Shown one piece after another: positions 32,548-44,660 of a DNA stretch of 64,000 nucleotides. The stretch is from Cranoglanis bouderius. Lineage: Eukaryota; Chordata; Actinopteri; Siluriformes; Cranoglanididae. Numbering within the stretch: position 1 is the first letter of the stretch; each line of letters begins with the position of its first letter. A program made the translations under genes and the position numbers. The notes under the pieces were generated by a model. That model searched no databases, was not told the DNA's origin, and saw only the letters and a program-made list of their open reading frames with translations. The stretch is taken from positions 12,536,013 through 12,600,012 of the forward strand of contig CM042565.1 in the NCBI GenBank assembly GCA_023630585.1, read 5' to 3'.

Positions 32548-33047
32548 CTCCTGGTTTTGGGGATGAGAGGTGCGGGCCGCCACGTTAGCCCGCTTACTCC
32601 CATAATGTTCCAGGAAAGAGTGGCTAGGTCGGTCACCCAGACGGTCCTTCCCCAAAAAGGTCCTGAGGTCAGGTTGGAAGTCTGGGCTTCCGAACACCTG
32701 GACCAGTAGATCCACAAAGCCCGAAACTGTCTTGAACTTCGTGGATCCACTGGCAAGGTGAAGCTCCGCCCATTGGCGAGCAGAGCCGACCAAACGAGAG
32801 AGGAGGAACCCCACCCACTGTTCCTCGTCGGGCTGAGGGTCCTCCAAAGTCAGGAAATAGATTTGTGCCTGCAAACAGAAGCATTGTGGCCAGGTTTAAG
32901 AGCCATCGTACTCGTCGGGGGGATAAACAAAGGTCCATTGGGGGAAAAAAATTGAATTGTATGCAGGCATTTGAAATGTGGCGTGGCGTGGCATGGCGTG
33001 GCGTGCCCTCACTATCCCCGCTGCATCCATTTTTAGGCGGAGTATTC

Positions 33048-34084
33048 TGTTACGACACTGGGGTTAAGAGTGAGACAGGATGCACTCGCAGGGGAAAGTG
33101 GTCAGTTTATTAGGTACAAACACAGGGCACATTCAAAAGTGACGGGACATCAACATAATAAATACAGAGGAAAGCACATCACTTTTCCAAAAAGGGGATA
33201 GCCACTGAAGAAAACACTTACAGGACAAAAACCCAGAAAATCATGAAACAATAATCCAAAACGCTTTCAGGGTAAAAATCCAGGAAATCATGACACAGTA
33301 ATCCAAAGGCTTACAGGGCAAAAATCTAGAACATCATGAAACAGGAATCCAAAGGCTTACAGGGCAAAATTCCAGAAAGTCATGAAACATTAATTCAAAG
33401 GCTTAAAGGGCAAAAATCCCGAACATCATGAAACAGGAATCCCAAGGCTTACAGGGCAAAATTCCAGAAAATCATGAAACATTAATCCAAAGGCTTACAG
33501 GGCAAAAATCCAGGAAGTAGCGAGACATACATTCAGGAACCCTGGAGCGCCGGGTAAACAAAAACTTCAAAACTAGCGCAAGGACCAGGGAACACCTGGT
33601 AAACAAAAACCTAGGAAAAAACTACGAAGCTTTAGCTTCCTCACTACCGATCATTATCATTAGGAACATATAGTTACGTTTAGCTATCATGAGTCACTTT
33701 CAGTTATTCTACATCAATACTCCGCAATGAAGTGGACAAAAATAGGGGTTTTAGTAACAAAGGTAATTAAAAGCAAACGAGAAGAAACGCATGACACCTG
33801 GAAACAATAATCAGACAGTAACGGTTGAACCAATGGCAAAACATGGGAGGAAACATAATGTGACCTAAACCCAACGGACCAATAAGGAAGCGGGGGAAGA
33901 GACATGACGTAAACAAAAACGAAGGAGCACATGGCAACGTAAACAAAACCAGAGTCTTTGTGAAAGGAATGTCCAGCAGAGAGTTCTTTTTAATAGCGCT
34001 AGAAAGCGTGCAGACATGCTGCTCTGTAGCGGGGCAGCGATTTATGCTGTTCCTTCCCGGAGCAGCGATTGGCGAGAGCTAACA
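33048..34084 (-). repeat. 5' LTR of the retrotransposon (1037 bp)
   Basis: On the minus strand it begins TGTTAGCTCTCGCCAATCGC and ends CAGTGTCGTAACA. The part 33220-33515 holds about seven units of a 45-bp repeat built on GGCTTACAGGGCAAAA and ATCATGAAAC. The first 487 bp (33598-34084) have no match in the other LTR. Confidence 0.9.
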
Positions 34085-34322
34085 GGGACAACACTGAAGA
34101 AATAACACTTTGCTACAATGTAAAGTAGTGAGTGTACAGCTTGTATAACAGTGTAAATTTGCTGTCCCCTTAAAATAACTCAACACACAGCCATTAATGT
34201 CTAAACCGCTGGCAACAAAAGTGAGTACACCCCTAAGTGAAAATGTCCTAATTGGGCCCAATTAGCCATTTTCTCTCCTCGGTGTCATGTGACTCGTTAG
34301 TGTTACAAGGTCTCAGGTGTGA

Positions 34323-35395
34323 ATGGGGAGCAGGTGTGTTAAGTTTGTTGTTATCGCTCTCACACTCTCTCATACTGGTCACTGGAAGTTCAACATGGCA
34401 CCTCATGGCAAAGAACTCTCTGAGGATCTGAAACAAAGAATTGTTGCTCTACATAAAGATGGCCTAGGCTATAAGAAGATTGCCAACACCCTGAAACTGA
34501 GCTGCAGAACGGTGGCCAAGACCATACAGTGGTTTAACAGGACAGGTTCCACTCAGAACAGGCCTCGCCATGGTCGACCAAAGAAGTTGAGTGCACGTGC
34601 TCAGCATCATATCCAATGGTTGGCTTTGCAGAATAGACGTATGAGTGCTGCCAGCATTGCTGCAGAGGTTGAAGGGGTGGGGGGACAGCCTGTCAGTGCT
34701 CAGACCATACGCCGCACACTGCATCAAATTGGTCTGCATGGCTGTCGTCCCAGAAGGAAGCCTCTTCTAAAGATGATGCACAAGAAAACCCGCAAACAGC
34801 TTGCTGAAGACAAGCAGAATAAGGACATGGATTACTGGAACCATGTCCTGTGATCTGATGAGACCAAGATAAACTTATTTGGTTCAGATGGTGTCAAGCG
34901 TGTGTGGCGGCAACCAGGTGAGGAGTACAAAGACAAGTGTGTCTTGCCTACAGTCAAGCATGGTGGTAGTAGTGCCATGGTTTGGGGCTGCATGAGTGCT
35001 GCCGGCACTGGGGAGCTAATGCCAACATGTACTGTGACATATTGAAGCAGAGCATGATCCCCTCCGTTCAGGAACTGGGCCGCAGGGCAGTATTCCAACA
35101 TGACCACGACCCCAAACACACCTCCAAGACGACCACTGCCTTGCTAAAGAAGCTGAGGGTAAAGGTGATGGACTGGCCAAGCATGTCACCAGACCTAAAC
35201 CCTATTGAGCATCTGTGGGGCATCCTCAAACGGAAGGTGGAGGAGCGCAAGGTCTCTAACATCCACCAGCTCTGTGATGTCGTCATGGGGGAGTGGAAGA
35301 GGACTCCAGTGGCAACCTGTGAAGCTCTGGTGAACTCCATGCCCAACAGGGTCAAGGCAGTGCTGGAAAATAATGGTGGCCACACAAAATATTGA
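34323..35395 (+). pseudogene. Defective Tc1 transposase of the split element
   Basis: It begins in the paired-type DNA-binding region (MAPHGKELSEDLKQRIVALH; YKKIANTLKLSCRTVAKTIQ) and ends with SPDLNPIEHLWGILKRKVEE. Lesions: a TGA at 34852-34854 replaces a codon directly before the first catalytic SDET, and near 35015-35030 a short deletion shifts the frame after GTGEL. The catalytic Asp and Glu residues are otherwise visible. Not functional. Confidence 0.9.
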
Positions 35396-35857
35396 CACTT
35401 TGGGCCCAATTTGGACATTTTCACTTAGGGGTGTACTCACTTTTGTTGCCAGCGGGTTAGATATTAATGGCTGTGTGTTGAGTTATTTTGAGGGCACAGC
35501 AAATTTACACTGTTATACAAGCTGTACACTCACTACTTTACATTGTAGCAAAGTGTCATTTCGTCAGTGCTGTCCCATGAAAAGATATAATGAAATATTT
35601 ATAAAAATGTGAGGGGTGTACTCACTTTTGTGAGATACTATATATATATATATATCAGTGCATATGAAAATGTGCATACAAATAGTCACCTATTTAGAAA
35701 CTTATTCAAATTCCACCTTGCCTCAGTATGCCAAAATAAATAAACACATTGGTCAAAATTGGCCGTGCTCTCTGAGTGGGAGGGATGGCATACTCTCTCC
35801 CTTCTGTCAATCACTAGCCAATCATGGGCGTCTGTGAGCTCATGTCTGCGGAAGAGG

Positions 35858-36982
35858 TCAGACCACTCCAGAGACAGTGATGACGAGATTCAAATAACAA
35901 TGGTGTCCAATAAGCACATGAGCAGTACTATGAGTGAAGATGAAGCCAGTGATATGGGGCACCATGAATCGGAGAAGTCCGCACACAGCGTATCTGAGGA
36001 AGATATTGAAGATCCAACTGACGATGCCATTCTTGGTGTCTGTTTTCATGATGTCGGATTGGCTTTAGAACCAGACAAGGGGTTTATTGAAAAATTTCTG
36101 TCAACAGAATCGCCAAACTCAAAAGAGCTGAAGGACAGCAAAACCTTCCACTGCGCACTTTGCGAGAAGAGCTTCGGTCGCATGGCCTCAGTTAACATTC
36201 ACATGAGGACTCATAGCTCAGAGAGAGCTCACATCTGCAGCTACTGCGGCAAGGGTTTTAGCTGAGCTGATCTACTGAAGAACCATCAACACACCCCCAC
36301 AGGCGAGAGACCTTATTCCTGTAACCTGTGTGGAAAGAGTTAAGGTCATTAGGGCCAACTCCGGATCCACAAACGAACCCACACGGGTGAGAAACCCTAT
36401 GCCTGCCCGCATTGCGCCAAGCGCTTTACTGAACACAACCAGCTCAAAGTGCACCTCCGGACACACACAGGCGAGCGACCATACTCCTGCAGCGTCAGCG
36501 CCAAGACCTTCGCCAGTACAGGCAACCTGAGGATCCATCTCCAGATTCACAGTGGAGAAAAACCTCATTGTTGTAGTCAGTGCGGGAAGTAGTTCAACAG
36601 CCAAGGGGACTTCAAAACGCATCTGTGTGTACACACAGGCGAGCGTCCGTACCACTGCGATCTCTGTGAAAAGACATTCAGCCAGGCCGGCCACCTGAGT
36701 ATCCACATGCACATGCACACAGGTGAGAGGCCATACGAATGTGGAATATATGGCCGCACCTTCACTGTGGCCAGCAGCCTCAAGCTCCATCAGCTCACCC
36801 ACACCAGAGAGATGCTGCACACCTGCGAGAAAAGCTTCAGTAGGGCCAGCCATCTGAAAAGACATGAGCAGCTCCACGCCAAAGAGGAAACCGTACTGAT
36901 GGGTGCTGATCAATCTTTGTCGATGGAAGACCAAAAGCTTCATGGTGGAGATGAAGAACAAAATATGGATGGGATGGAGTGA
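35858..36982 (+). pseudogene. Zinc-finger exon pseudogene, unit B
   Basis: A copy of the exon at 16397-17889 lacking its 5' part and splice acceptor. The remaining coding sequence is fused to the first half of a SINE, leaving an open frame from 35759 into the fingers. Stops: TGA 36263-36265 in finger 2 (from CGA), TAA 36341 and TAG 36349 in finger 3, TAG 36590 in finger 6 (from AGG). A 9-bp loss removes part of the last finger (CTGCGTACG region). No promoter or first exon exists here. Confidence 0.93.
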
Positions 36983-37079
36983 ATGAAGACTCCATCCCCA
37001 CACACAGTGGCCAGAACCTTCCATTTAGGCCACTTTGTATTATCAGTTTTTCAACGCCCCACAACCCCATCCACCAATC

Positions 37080-37690
37080 CAGTGGAAGGTGACCGCTGTT
37101 GAGCAAATGTTATTTAGATGGTGGTGCATTGTCAGTACAGCAGTGCCACTGACATGGTAGTGTGTGGGGTACTGCAGATTGTATCAGGCACATCAGGAAA
37201 GTTCTATTTACCATCTTTCACATACACAAGCTCGCCGACCTGCATGATTTGCTAGTATTGGTAGTACGCCATCCCTCCCACCCAAAGAACATGGCCAATT
37301 TTACTCCCTTGGCTTTCAGGCCATGGACGGCTGTGGCATCATCGGGATTCAAACTCACGATCCCCTGACAATAGGGTGGGCACTTTTAGTAATGAGCTTT
37401 TAAAGACTCTGTACGCTTACTGGTCACTTTATTGCACAAGACTACCTTGTTGATTTATCTTGTAGGTGTACAGTTGGAGACAAAGCTCATCTTTTTACTG
37501 AGCACAACACTGCTGTTGGTTGGACGTTTCTGGTTCAGAAATAGTCCACCAATTTGATAAAGAATGAGGGACTCGGAAGAAACACTGCTGTATCTTATAC
37601 ATTCACTGGGGTCACTGTGCTGAAAATGATCCACCACCCAAATAGTCCTATGTTGGTCCCTTTCGGTCATGGGCAGGTGTGGAGGGCTTG
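37080..37690. mobile_element. MITE with nested SINE, unit B copy
   Basis: Same nested pair as 17990-18595, with small changes. Immediately after it (37697) the sequence jumps to the equivalent of A 22120. Confidence 0.6.
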
Positions 37691-38161
37691 ACTGCAGTGT
37701 ATATAGTATTAATAATGATTAATATTGTTTAATTAGTGGAAATGTAGTGGAAATGAAGCCATTCATGCAATTGTCATTCCATCATAATAAATGAAATGAA
37801 AAATCAAATGTGTTTTTGCACATCACTGAACTGAATTTATGAAGTGTGCTTAAGTAATAACATCTATATTACTGGAGTTGTTTGTAATGTATGTTTATGT
37901 ATTTCTAGACTGTGGCTGGTGGAGCAATCAAACCACTGGTATAAAAGTTTTAGTTAAAATTGAAAGTGGAAAGTTCCCAAGAAATACTTTATTTCCAGTG
38001 ATTTTCAAATCATATCAACTAGCGATAGTGTGATGAATTGTCACAAGACGCTTTTCTGAGATGTGGATATTGTAATTTTTTTTAATATTATTATTAAAAA
38101 TGATTGGAAGACACTGAGATAATGTTAAAATGTTTACAGATTTAAATGGTTTTCTCCTTTT

Positions 38162-38704
38162 TCATCTTGTATAAAGTTTTAGGCACACTATTTTTTTCTA
38201 CAAACTTTGTTATAGATTTTTTTATTTTACGACTTCTACATCATCAAGTCAGTACAAAAACATTTTAGATTCCCAAACATTAGTTTTCTAGCACAAAATT
38301 AAATGTTACAGAGAAAAATGTTTGCATGTCATTAAAGAAAGCAGCGTATTACGTAAGAGATACTTTTCAGACAAAAAACACAATGAAGGCTGTTGGGTTT
38401 TGCTGCAAAAATAAGAAGCGAGTGCGAAAGTCAAAGTCTCCAGAAGAACTGTGTCTGGTTCTGCAAGATGCTCAATAAAACTTACCAGCTCATTTCCTTA
38501 TAAAACTGCATTAACTGTACTGGAGACTACTATTTTTAGTTTTAGTTTTTTGTCACACCAAATATTGACTTTATTTCATTTTCTGCTGTTTACTGCTCTT
38601 TATGGTATTTTTTTTTTATGTAAAAACATTTAATTTCATTATTATGGAGGCATCTTTGCTCTACAGCATTTTTTCACACCTGCATAAAACTTTTGTACAG
38701 TACT
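38162..38704 (+). mobile_element. MITE family M1, unit B copy 1
   Basis: Orthologue of 22598-23136 with the same degraded left end; right end ACTTTTGTACAGTACTG. Confidence 0.65.
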
Positions 38705-39805
38705 GTATATTTTATATATAATGTTACATATAAATGTATATTTTTTATTTAAATGTATTTTTGTAGACCGTGCTGTTTTGCAGGTAGTTTGTGAGAAATG
38801 TATCGTAATACATATCGTGCATCATAGAATTGCCCTCAAGAATCATATGATAATTTTAGTCATGTCGCCCACCCCTACGAAAAGGACAGTTTGATTGATG
38901 GATATCAAACATTGGTAGGTGCCACAAAGAACAAAAATATTTCCACCAGAATCAGAATTCAGTCTGTTATGGCAACAACACAAAAAAACATGGACCACAA
39001 GGTTCTTTTGGAAACAAAAAATGGTTTCTTGCTAATGAGTATTTTTTAATCAGAATAATTGTTTTTTTTTTCAGTGTTCAAGTATCGAATTGAATTAGAC
39101 TGAGACTTCAAATATCAAAGCTTGCCACCTAAAAACAAAGAAAAAGAAAAGTCTCCTTGCATAGTTTTGTAAACAGTAAAATCCAACATTTTATATAAAA
39201 GACCCCTTTACAGAAAAGCCACATGGACTTTACATGATTTAATATTGATTGATTTCTTTTCACGTGAATTTTTTCACATGATTCGTTTACTCACACATTA
39301 TTTTTATTATTATTAACTTATAAAATTATTATTTTATTAACTTATTTTCACGTGATTTGTTCATTTTTCATGAGATTTTTTCCACATTATTTAAATGTGT
39401 ATTTAAATGCACTTTCATATGTGACTTTTAATCATGTACATGATTTGTTAAATTTCACACGTTAATTTTGCTCATTTTTATTCATATTTTCTTGCATAAA
39501 TAATTTTTCCCCCATATAATAACATTTACATGATGTTATCCATTTACTTTAATTCAGTGAGTCTATTTTTTGTGATTTTATTCCTCTATTATTCATTTAT
39601 TTACACATTAATGTATGTTTTTTCTATTATTTCTCAAATTAATAATTCTTTTTTATGTGATCAAATAGTATTTACATGTTGAGTTCACATGTTTAATTTT
39701 AAAGTGTACTATGGTGAAATGCATCTTCACAAGCTTTTTGTTTTTCAAATATGAAAAACTTTTGATCATATGCGAAATGATTTTTTTTTTTCCCTTAAGG
39801 CCCAT

Positions 39806-40735
39806 CTATGCATTAGTAGTGTGTACCGTGGATGACTCTGGTGGTCCTGATGGACTCGTGGTTTTGTTTCCAGTCTGTGTGTCTTTAGTGATGCAGCACT
39901 CACAGCACCACGCTGGACATTGCGGTTTCTTATTGGACAGGTACAGGAGGGGCTGAATGCTGCTGCTGATGTCCATGAAGCCGAAAGCTATGTAATGGAT
40001 ATAACATTTAAACACATCGTGAGAGAAATACTGCTGAAATGGGAAGAGAGCTACAGGAGGCAAGTAGTTAAAGACTATGATGGCTAAAATAATGATCACC
40101 ATCTTAAAAGCTCTTTTCTTGACTGGGTGCATGTCGTCCTTTCCTTGACCAGATTCGCTCAGCACCCACAGGATGGAGATGTTGCAGAAGAGCATGAACG
40201 CAAACGTGGCCAGGATCATGACCGTGAACACCAAATTGAAGTTGGGGATGTTGACCACGCCCTTGAGTATGGCATACACCAGCGTGATGAACCACACAAC
40301 GCCGACACACACGGAACGATGGTTCCCGTCCTTAAAGTTGGAGAAAACGATGGGATGGCATACGGCCATATAGCGGTCCATGCAGATAGACGCCAGGAAG
40401 TGCGCCGACAGTCCTTGATGCCGTAGACAAAGCGCAGCACGTACCAGGTCTTGCTGGTGGCCACGAACAGCAGGCTGGCCACCTCCAGTGGCAGGGTAAG
40501 GCAGAAGAAGGTGTCCAGCAAAGCCAGGTGCAAGATGAAGATGTCTGATGTGGATGAGTCATTCCTATTGCGGTGGATCAGCCACAGGACCATGAGGTTG
40601 GCCGGGAGGCCCATGAGCATGTTAATAAACTGTATGCCCATGTAGAAGAGGAGGAACTCGGGCATGTGGATGCACATCTCGTACATTGTCTTTTCGGGCA
40701 CGGAGACATTTCCATTAAGGAGCGGGGAGTTACTC
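39806..40735 (-). pseudogene. GPCR pseudogene, unit B
   Basis: Same receptor as 24203-25156, but an 18-bp deletion at 40735 removes the start codons and first residues. A net one-base loss near 40400, just before the conserved SICMDRY, shifts the frame in TM3. Both halves are otherwise readable. It carries differences found in neither A nor C (IPNFNLVFT, CLTLPLEVASLLFVATS), and shares the KCYIHY variant with C. Confidence 0.92.
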
Positions 40736-41542
40736 CATCACTCAAAAACTGGTGCTGATCCAAACAAGAAACTCCAAAACTGAAATGAAAGATATACATA
40801 TGTATTATAAAAACAGATCAAATATTATTGCATTTGTGTTGTTTCACCATTTATAGGTCACTGTACAGTTCATGAGATAACTGAAATGAAAGATATACGT
40901 ATGTATTATAAAAGTGTATTTGGACTGTACAGCATCTATTGGTCACTTTCCAATTTCCTGAAATAGTACAATATTGAGTCACTTTCCTCTCTTTCTTTCT
41001 TTCTACTCAATTAACTTTACTAGATTTCATTAAACATCTCTTTTTATATATATGAACATGGAATAACCATACTCGTGTATATACTATATGGCGCATATAC
41101 TCTCACTCACTCGCTTTCAGTAACCGCATTATCCTGGTCAGGGTCACAGTGGATCCGGAGCCTATCCCGGGAACACTGGGCATGAGGTGGGAATACACCC
41201 TGGATGGGTCGGCATACACATAAAATGTACCCTTGATGGTACAACCCCAACGACAAGGAAAGGTGTGTAGAACACACCCTCAGAAAAAAAGGTACTAAAC
41301 TGTACTTCACCTTGGCGTTGGTGAGGTGCTCTCAATCGTATATTTTCTGTACCGTTAGTATGTTTCTTTTTCCTAGAATGGTGCATGTAGTTGTACCTTT
41401 TGTTACACGAAAAATTAATTACGGTTCATTTAATGTACAGCGATATCACTTCTAAAAGTACACTGTAGTCCGGGTTCCAGGTGAAAGATGCATGTAAAAG
41501 GAAATAAATAAATAAATAAACAAAAAATTACGCTATAGTATA

Positions 41543-42056
41543 CAGTACTGTGCAAAAGTCTTAGGCACCCTATTTGTTTTTTTAGTACAAACTTTATTTT
41601 AGATTTTTATTTTATGACTTCTACATTATCGAGTCAGTACAAAAACATTTTAGATTCCCAAACATTAATTTTCCAGCACAAACTTAAATGTTTGTATGTC
41701 AGTAAAGAAAGCAGCATATTACGTAAGACACACTTTTCAGACAAAAAACACAATGAAGGCTGCTGGGTTTTTCTACAAAAATAAGAAGTAAGTGTGACAG
41801 TCAAAGGCTCCAGAAGAACGGTGGCTGCTTCTGAAAGATGCTCAATAAAACTTACCAGCTCATTTCCTTATAAAACTGCACAAATTGTACTGGAGAGGGT
41901 CATCACACCAAATATTGACTTTGTTTCATTTACTATTGTTTACTGCTTTTTATAGTATTTGTTTTTAATGTAGAAAGAATTAATTTCATTATTTATGAAG
42001 GAATCTTTGTTCTATAGCAATTGTTTGTATGTGCATAAGACCTTTGCACAGTACTG
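41543..42056 (+). mobile_element. MITE family M1, unit B copy 2
   Basis: Same ends and interior as 25941-26454, TA flanked. Confidence 0.8.
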
Positions 42057-42957
42057 TATAATCGACCTTTCTTTCTTTCTTTCTAACCAATCATTACTAG
42101 ATTTCATTAAAAGCCTCTGTCTATTTGAAAGCAGCAACACATGGTATAATCATACTCCTATGTAGCATATAGTAAAATAATATTGTGCTTGTGCCATGCA
42201 GCTCCTACACCCTCAGAAAGGTATCACACTGTACTTTTCCTTGTTGCTGGTGTGGTACTATCAAGAATATGGTATTTTTTGTATCTAAAAACACCTGACA
42301 ATAGTATGAATACATAGCTTTAAAAAAATATTGTAAGGTGTTTTTATAATTGAACTTTAAAATTGAAAATTAATTTTCAGAAACCTCAAATTTGCTCTTT
42401 TGCACATTCTTCTGCTGACAGACTAACAAAGAAGACACAAAGCAAACATCTAAGACAAAATGTGTATAAATATGTTAGGGTGCCTCAGTAAACAGGGTTT
42501 ACTGTTGAATGAAATATAGAGAGAGTCACATCTTGTTGAGAAAAATTGAGGAAAATATTTAAGTAGGAACAGAATATACATATATATTTGGGTTTCATAC
42601 AAGAATCTTTCAAAAGCTAAACAATATTTGGGTAATTTTTAAAAAGAGTTTTAAGTAATAACTACTTAATAGCACTTTAAATAAGAAAAGAATTGATTAG
42701 ACTCACGTATATTGGTCCCCAGTGTAGCTGTTTTCACTTGTGAATAGTTATTCCTGCTCTATCATTAATGTCATACAAAGTTGCATCAGACTGCAGCACC
42801 TGTACCTGGCAATGTCACATATATAGTCAAATTTGTGATGCAAATAAGAAATGACATAAACCAACAATCAAACCAAACAGTGTCACTGTAGATAATATGA
42901 ATATGTTAGACAAAATAACGTGTTCATTGAGTAAAGGTTCTTAGCTTCCTAAACACA

Positions 42958-43245
42958 TTATGCCTGGAACCTTTTATGGTAGAAAAAAACTCTGTTGTAG
43001 AATTCTGCATAGGCACTCAGGAGCTCCCCAACTGGAACAACTGATGAATCCTTAAAGTGCCTCTGAGATGAAAATAGGTGTTTCTGTGCTTTTTTTGTAC
43101 TCATCCTGTAGCCTTGTGGACATGATACTATTTTATATGTGTGTGTCGGGGGACCAAAAACAATTTTAATTTTATAGTTTGTCACTTCCAGGAAAGCAAT
43201 CAAAAACTTTTGATGATTCACATTTGTGTAAATCTCCATGATCAT
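42958..43245 (-). CDS. Hypothetical 95-residue ORF, unit B copy
   Basis: Full-length counterpart of 27352-27639 with a few residue changes (PPTHTYK for PPTQTYK, NRVFFY for NREFFY) and no frameshift. In a region where neighbouring genes are broken, an intact frame is notable but could be chance given the high overall identity. Confidence 0.28.
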   Translation of the reverse strand: MIMEIYTNVNHQKFLIAFLEVTNYKIKIVFGPPTHTYKIVSCPQGYRMSTKKAQKHLFSSQRHFKDSSVVPVGELLSAYAEFYNRVFFYHKRFQA

Positions 43246-43470
43246 CCAATTAAATGCTCTCTAAAAGTTTTACATTTTAAGAGTAGTAGGTATTGAATGT
43301 TATGTTTTAACAGAAATAAATAATAAATGAAATCTTAAATACTACGGGGTGGGCACGCACTTCTGGGGGTTGGGGGTTCAAATCCCGCCTCCGCCCTGTT
43401 TGTGCGGAGTTTGCATGTTCTCCCTGTGCTTCTGGAGTTTCCTCCAGGTACTCCGATTTGTTGTTTTATA

Positions 43471-43993
43471 CAGTGAGGGAAAAAAGTATTTGATCCCCTG
43501 CTGATTTTGTACATTTGCCCACTGACAAAGAAATGTTCAGTCTATAATTTTAATGGTAGGTGTATTTTAACAGTGAGAGACAGAATAACAACAAAAAAAT
43601 CCAGAAAAACGCATTTCAAAAAAGTTATAAATTGATTTGCATTTTAATGAGGGAAATAAGTATTTGACCCCTTCGACTTAGTACTTGGTGGCAAAACCCT
43701 TGTTGGCAATCACAGAGGTCAGACGTTTCTTGTAGTTGGCCACCAGGTTTGCACACATCTCAGGAGGGATTTTGTCCCACTCCTCTTTGCAGATCCTCTC
43801 CAAGTCATTAAGGTCATTTTCAATGCCCTGGCTGAGGGAAGGAGGTTCTCACCCAAGATTTGACGGTACATGGCCGTGTCCATCGTCCCTTTGATGCGGT
43901 GCAGTTGTCCTGTCCCCTTAGCAGAAAAACACCCCCAAAGCATAATGTTCCCACCTCCATGTTTGACGGTGGGGATGGTGTTATGAATCGCCA
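43471..43993 (-). mobile_element. Tc1-like fragment, unit B copy
   Basis: Orthologue of 27865-28385, same truncation point, so the truncation is older than the duplication. Confidence 0.8.
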
Positions 43994-44517
43994 CCCAAAT
44001 TGTTACTATGTATAGCTACATAGTTTACTAGTTGGACCTAGTAAACTAACAACTTAATTTATATCAGTTCACATTTAATCATTTTATTTATTGTATGACC
44101 ATAAATGAACTGATTCATTTCCAAAGACTTATAACTTCTTAGGGGAATGTAGTTGGGAAATGTAAAACAGGATTTCAAACAGTATTTTAAATAATCTTTT
44201 CACACTGCTCACTAAATTTAGCACAACTTTTGGAAAGTCTTTTGCCAACCAAACTAAATAACTTATTTATTGGAGCCTCATTTATATCTATTCAAGCATC
44301 AGGTGCCATGTCCTGTTTATTTATTTAATGTATCAATCATCAGGTTTCAGGTAACAAGTGTCAAATATCAGGTATCATTTGGATCTATATTTGTATCTTA
44401 CGTAAGGCAACCTGGTGTCAGGTATCAGCTGTCAAATAGTTGGTTCCTGTTCTCAGGTGTCAAGTTTAAAAGTGTAAATGAATGAGGTTACAGAAGAAAA
44501 GGGCTGGTAACTAAAAG

Positions 44518-44518
<1 letters not shown>

Positions 44519-44589
<71 letters not shown>

Positions 44590-44608
44590 ACACACACACA
44601 CACACACA
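44519..44608 (+). repeat. (TA)n(CA)n microsatellite at the B/C junction
   Basis: About 30 TA units followed by ACACAC. Unit B sequence stops here and unit C starts shortly after. Confidence 0.95.
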
Positions 44609-44660
44609 TGTAAGTTGCTCTGGATAAGGGCGTCTGCCAAATGCCACACATGTAAATGTT
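44608..44660 (-). repeat. L2-type LINE/SINE 3' tail
   Basis: GTAAGTTGCTCTGGATAAGG, GCGTCTGCCAAATGCC followed by AATGTTAAAT is the conserved 3' tail shared by fish L2 LINEs and their SINEs. A poorer match lies at about 15325. Confidence 0.6.

Larger units (their letters stand above)
30499..33030 (-). pseudogene. Gag-like ORF with captured C6H2 zinc finger and repeat tails
   Basis: An ATG at 33030 opens a frame of about 843 codons, broken once by TAA at 32896-32898. In order: a Ty3/Gypsy-type capsid region (PPDEYDGS before the stop; VGFLLSRLVGSARQWAELH and LVQVFGSPDF after it); a C6H2 zinc finger (32416-32547) matching the N-terminal finger of methionine aminopeptidase 1; six near-identical 26-residue repeats (EVSSRELQLEVNMVTSSPEL..) plus a degenerate one; two 27-residue repeats; a long Pro/Asn/Ser tract (SPAPNPVPNPV type); and a Ser/Val tract (SSPVSSSVSS). 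A usual CCHC knuckle is not seen. In Gypsy elements Gag binds RNA and forms particles. The finger may have replaced the knuckle; that is inference. With the stop present the frame yields only a short peptide or needs readthrough. Confidence 0.85.
29463..34084 (-). mobile_element. Non-autonomous LTR retrotransposon with chimeric Gag
   Basis: A 4622-bp insertion starting TG (29463) and ending CA (34084), flanked by the 5-bp duplication GGGAC (29458-29462, 34085-34089). The duplicated bases lie inside a Tc1 inverted repeat whose uninterrupted sequence is visible at the other end of that element, which proves the boundaries. The element reads on the minus strand: full 5' LTR (33048-34084), Gag-like frame (33030-30499), repeat-rich tail, truncated 3' LTR (29463-30149). 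There is no protease, reverse transcriptase or integrase. No TGG-type primer site follows the 5' LTR. It would need proteins from another element to move. Confidence 0.92.
29394..35640 (+). mobile_element. Tc1-like transposon split by an LTR retrotransposon
   Basis: The left end CAGTATCTCACAAACCTGAG, TACACCCCTCAC at 29394 and the right end ..GTGTACTCACTTTTGTGAGA, TACT at 35639 are inverted. Inner direct copies of GAGTACACCCCTAAGTGAAA (34223) and its inverse (35424) show the IR/DR layout. The left inverted repeat is interrupted at 29463, resuming at 34090. The same family is widespread in fishes and lampreys. Flanks are TA-rich microsatellite. Confidence 0.92.
35653..44517. repeat. Tandem segmental duplication, unit B
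   Basis: Homologous to unit A from 15424 to 28908, lacking A 15677-16756 and 18607-22119. A further 46-bp loss near 35755 lies between two CAAAATTG copies present in A at 15534 and 15576. It begins right after the Tc1 element ending at 35640 and ends in the (TA)n tract at 44519. Confidence 0.9.

Noticed and set aside
39806..40735. Unit B GPCR as a third working receptor
   Set aside because: The start region is deleted and a frameshift falls in TM3 before DRY.
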